From the NCBI GenBank assembly GCA_026003015.1, contig BPGL01000001.1, positions 1-64,000 on the forward strand: a stretch of 64,000 nucleotides of DNA, written 5' to 3'. Numbering within the stretch: the stretch's first letter is position 1; the number at the start of each line of letters is the position of its first letter. Made by a program: the position numbers and the translations under genes. This document shows positions 62,562 through 64,000 of this stretch, one piece after another. Source of the stretch: Actinomycetota bacterium (GTDB taxonomy: Bacteria; Actinomycetota; UBA4738; HRBIN12). Below the pieces are notes generated by a model. That model did no database searches. It worked only from the letters and a program-made list of their open reading frames with translations, and was not told the DNA's origin.

Positions 62562-63545
62562 ATGGACCCCTACGCGGCCGTTCGTCCGCTCCTGCTCGCG
62601 CTCGACCCCGAGACCGCGCACGCGGTCGCCAGGACCCTGCTCGGACTCCCCCTCGACTGGGGCCGCGTCGGGGGGGTTCCCGACGACCCGCGGCTCGAGG
62701 TCGCGGTCGCGGGCCTGCGGTTGCGCAACCCGATCGGTCTGGCGGCGGGCTTCGACAAGGACTGCTCGCGCCTCGGGCCGCTCGGACGCCTCGGGTTCGG
62801 CTACGTCGTCGGCGGAACCGTCACGAGGTCGCCACGCGTGGGCAACCCGCGTCCGCGCGTGGTCCGGGACCGGCGTCGACGCGCGCTCGTGAACGCGATG
62901 GGGCTGCCGAACCCCGGTGCGGCCGCCGTGGCCGAGCGGCTCGCCTCGACCCCCGCCACGACCTCGCGGTGGGTGAGCCTTGCCGACGAGGCCCTCGAGG
63001 ACGCGGTGGCGGCGCTCGGCCTCGTCGCTCCGCACGCCGACGCGATCGAGCTCAACGCGAGCAGCCCGAACGCCGGGTGGGCGCACCGCGCCGCCCACGT
63101 CGAGGCCCTCACGCGCGCCTTCGTGGCCCGGGCGCGGCGACCGGTGTTCGTGAAGCTGCCCGCGGGCGATGCGGCCACGGCCCTCGCGATCGCGGAGGCG
63201 GCCGCCGCGGGCGGGGCCGCCGGGCTCACGTGCGCGAACACCGTCCCGGTCGCCCACCCGCGTCTGGCCACGGGCCGGGGCGGGCTGTCCGGCGCGCCGC
63301 TTGCCCACCGCACCCCCGACCTCGTCGCGGCCGTGCGTGAGCGCACCGGCCTGCCGGTGCACGCCTGCGGCGGGATCGCCTCGGCCGCCGAGGCCCTCGC
63401 GTGCCTGGAGGCCGGTGCGGCGACGATCCAGCTCTACACCGGTCTCGTGTTCGAGGGCCCCGGGCTCGTCGGACGGATCGCGCGCGGCCTGTTGGCGGAG
63501 CTCGACGCTCGGGGGGTCAGCGTCGCGCAGCTCGCCGGGACGTGA
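62562..63545 (+). CDS. pyrD: Dihydroorotate dehydrogenase (quinone), class 2
   Basis: 327 aa from ATG 62562 (ATG 62553 overlaps a -10 candidate). FMN barrel with GLAAGFDKDC, GTVTRSPRVGNPRPRV, NAMGLPNPG, ELNASSPNAG, FVKLPAGD and HACGGIAS. The class 2 enzyme passes electrons to quinone at the membrane. Lys and Ser catalytic regions are conserved. Confidence 0.93.
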   Translation: MDPYAAVRPLLLALDPETAHAVARTLLGLPLDWGRVGGVPDDPRLEVAVAGLRLRNPIGLAAGFDKDCSRLGPLGRLGFGYVVGGTVTRSPRVGNPRPRVVRDRRRRALVNAMGLPNPGAAAVAERLASTPATTSRWVSLADEALEDAVAALGLVAPHADAIELNASSPNAGWAHRAAHVEALTRAFVARARRPVFVKLPAGDAATALAIAEAAAAGGAAGLTCANTVPVAHPRLATGRGGLSGAPLAHRTPDLVAAVRERTGLPVHACGGIASAAEALACLEAGAATIQLYTGLVFEGPGLVGRIARGLLAELDARGVSVAQLAGT

Positions 63546-63611
63546 GCCGCACTGCGTTGCCGGATGAGGCCGAGCCGTGCAAGATAGGCCGTCCGCGTGC
63601 GGGGGAGGTCG

Positions 63612-64000
63612 GTGGCGGAGGCTGCAACGGCGATACGCAGGGGGCGGCCGAACGAGGCCGCGTCCGAGGCCGTCCGCTTCGTGGGGGTAACGAAGCGCTT
63701 CGGGGACGTCGTCGCGGTCGACGGCGTGGACCTTGAGATCCGAGCCGGCGAGTTCTTCTCGATGCTCGGCCCCTCGGGGTCCGGCAAGACGACGTGCCTG
63801 CGGATGATCGCGGGCTTCGAGCGTCCGACCCAGGGGAGGATCCTGCTCGGCGGTCGCGACGTCTCGGGCTTGCCGCCGTTCGAGCGGGACGTGAACACGG
63901 TCTTCCAGGACTACGCCCTGTTCCCGCACATGACGGTCGCCGACAACGTGGGCTACGGACTGATGGTCCGCAAGATCCCGAAGGCGATACGCCGGGACCG
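63612..64000 (+). CDS. ABC transporter ATP-binding protein, PotA-like (3' truncated by window end)
   Basis: 129 residues are present from GTG 63612 (GGGGGAGG just upstream; GTG 63597 is an alternative start). [15 protein letters not shown], Walker [10 protein letters not shown] and [23 protein letters not shown] (Q-loop) match the polyamine/spermidine PotA group. The rest of the gene and any permeases lie outside the window. Confidence 0.85.
   Translation, partial: MAEAATAIRRGRPNEAASEAVRFVGVTKRFGDVVAVDGVDLEIRAGEFFSMLGPSGSGKTTCLRMIAGFERPTQGRILLGGRDVSGLPPFERDVNTVFQDYALFPHMTVADNVGYGLMVRKIPKAIRRD

Overview
The window is chromosomal DNA of a high-GC (about 70% by eye) member of the Actinomycetota. 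The evidence is a WhiB protein, an ECF sigma factor followed by a zinc anti-sigma factor of the SigR/RsrA type, a diheme QcrC in a qcrCAB-ctaCDEF respiratory set, a UPF0182 protein and a DUF2342-type protein. The sequence does not let me name a genus, and a deep-branching or metagenome-derived lineage is plausible. Genes are tightly packed, with many 4-nt ATGA/GTGA overlaps. I see no insertion sequence, prophage, CRISPR array or rRNA, and no gene-free stretch above 300 bp.

Layout. 0-2.4 kb: a tandemly duplicated small membrane-anchored protein around a secreted protein. 2.6-7.3 kb: a tiny Tat-like protein with a zinc knuckle, then a molybdenum oxidoreductase with the NarG-type Asp motif, a four-cluster Fe-S subunit and an NrfD-type membrane subunit. 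7.3-11.1 kb: Ku, P-II and its uridylyltransferase GlnD. 11-14.3 kb: housekeeping genes (DUF72, hydrolase, zinc-ribbon protein, HTH protein, phosphatase, SCP2). 14.4-19.8 kb: a BMP-type nucleoside ABC importer convergent with uracil phosphoribosyltransferase, which suggests pyrimidine salvage. 19.9-21.1 kb: DAHP synthase behind an aromatic-rich leader peptide and an attenuator. 21-29.7 kb: MoaE, an MreB-like actin, DUF1028, a PDZ-Lon protease and UPF0182. 29.7-36 kb: aldehyde dehydrogenase, initiator tRNA, YgfZ, an M1 peptidase, a cyclic-nucleotide-binding protein, a hydrolase and a glycosyltransferase with a CysRS-like N-terminus. 36-42 kb: FtsH, SigR/RsrA-like factors with a downstream operon, and endonuclease III. 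42-47.8 kb: WhiB, a DinB/MDMPI protein, uracil-DNA glycosylase, an ABC exporter, and VIT1 divergent from a MarR regulator. 47.9-53.5 kb: heterotetrameric sarcosine oxidase (order D-A-G-B) facing a monomeric sarcosine oxidase-like gene. 54.8-61.1 kb: one translationally coupled operon for the bc1-aa3 respiratory chain, divergent from ctaG. 62-64 kb: pyrE and pyrD divergent, then the start of a PotA-like ABC ATPase.

Two themes cut across the window. First, many start codons lie only 6-10 nt downstream of a TAnnnT-like -10 hexamer (TAGGCT, TAGCAT, TACACT, TACGAT) with no Shine-Dalgarno sequence, which is the layout of leaderless mRNAs. Several of these have a TTGnnn -35 element with an 18-bp spacer. 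Second, between about 19.4 and 27.4 kb, nine single-base expansions of G/C runs break genes that are otherwise intact. I read these as likely sequencing or consensus errors and give the restored products.

The most interesting regulatory structure is the aroF leader: a 17-codon peptide rich in Phe/Trp/Tyr whose last codons can pair with the 5' arm of a downstream hairpin, as in classical attenuation.
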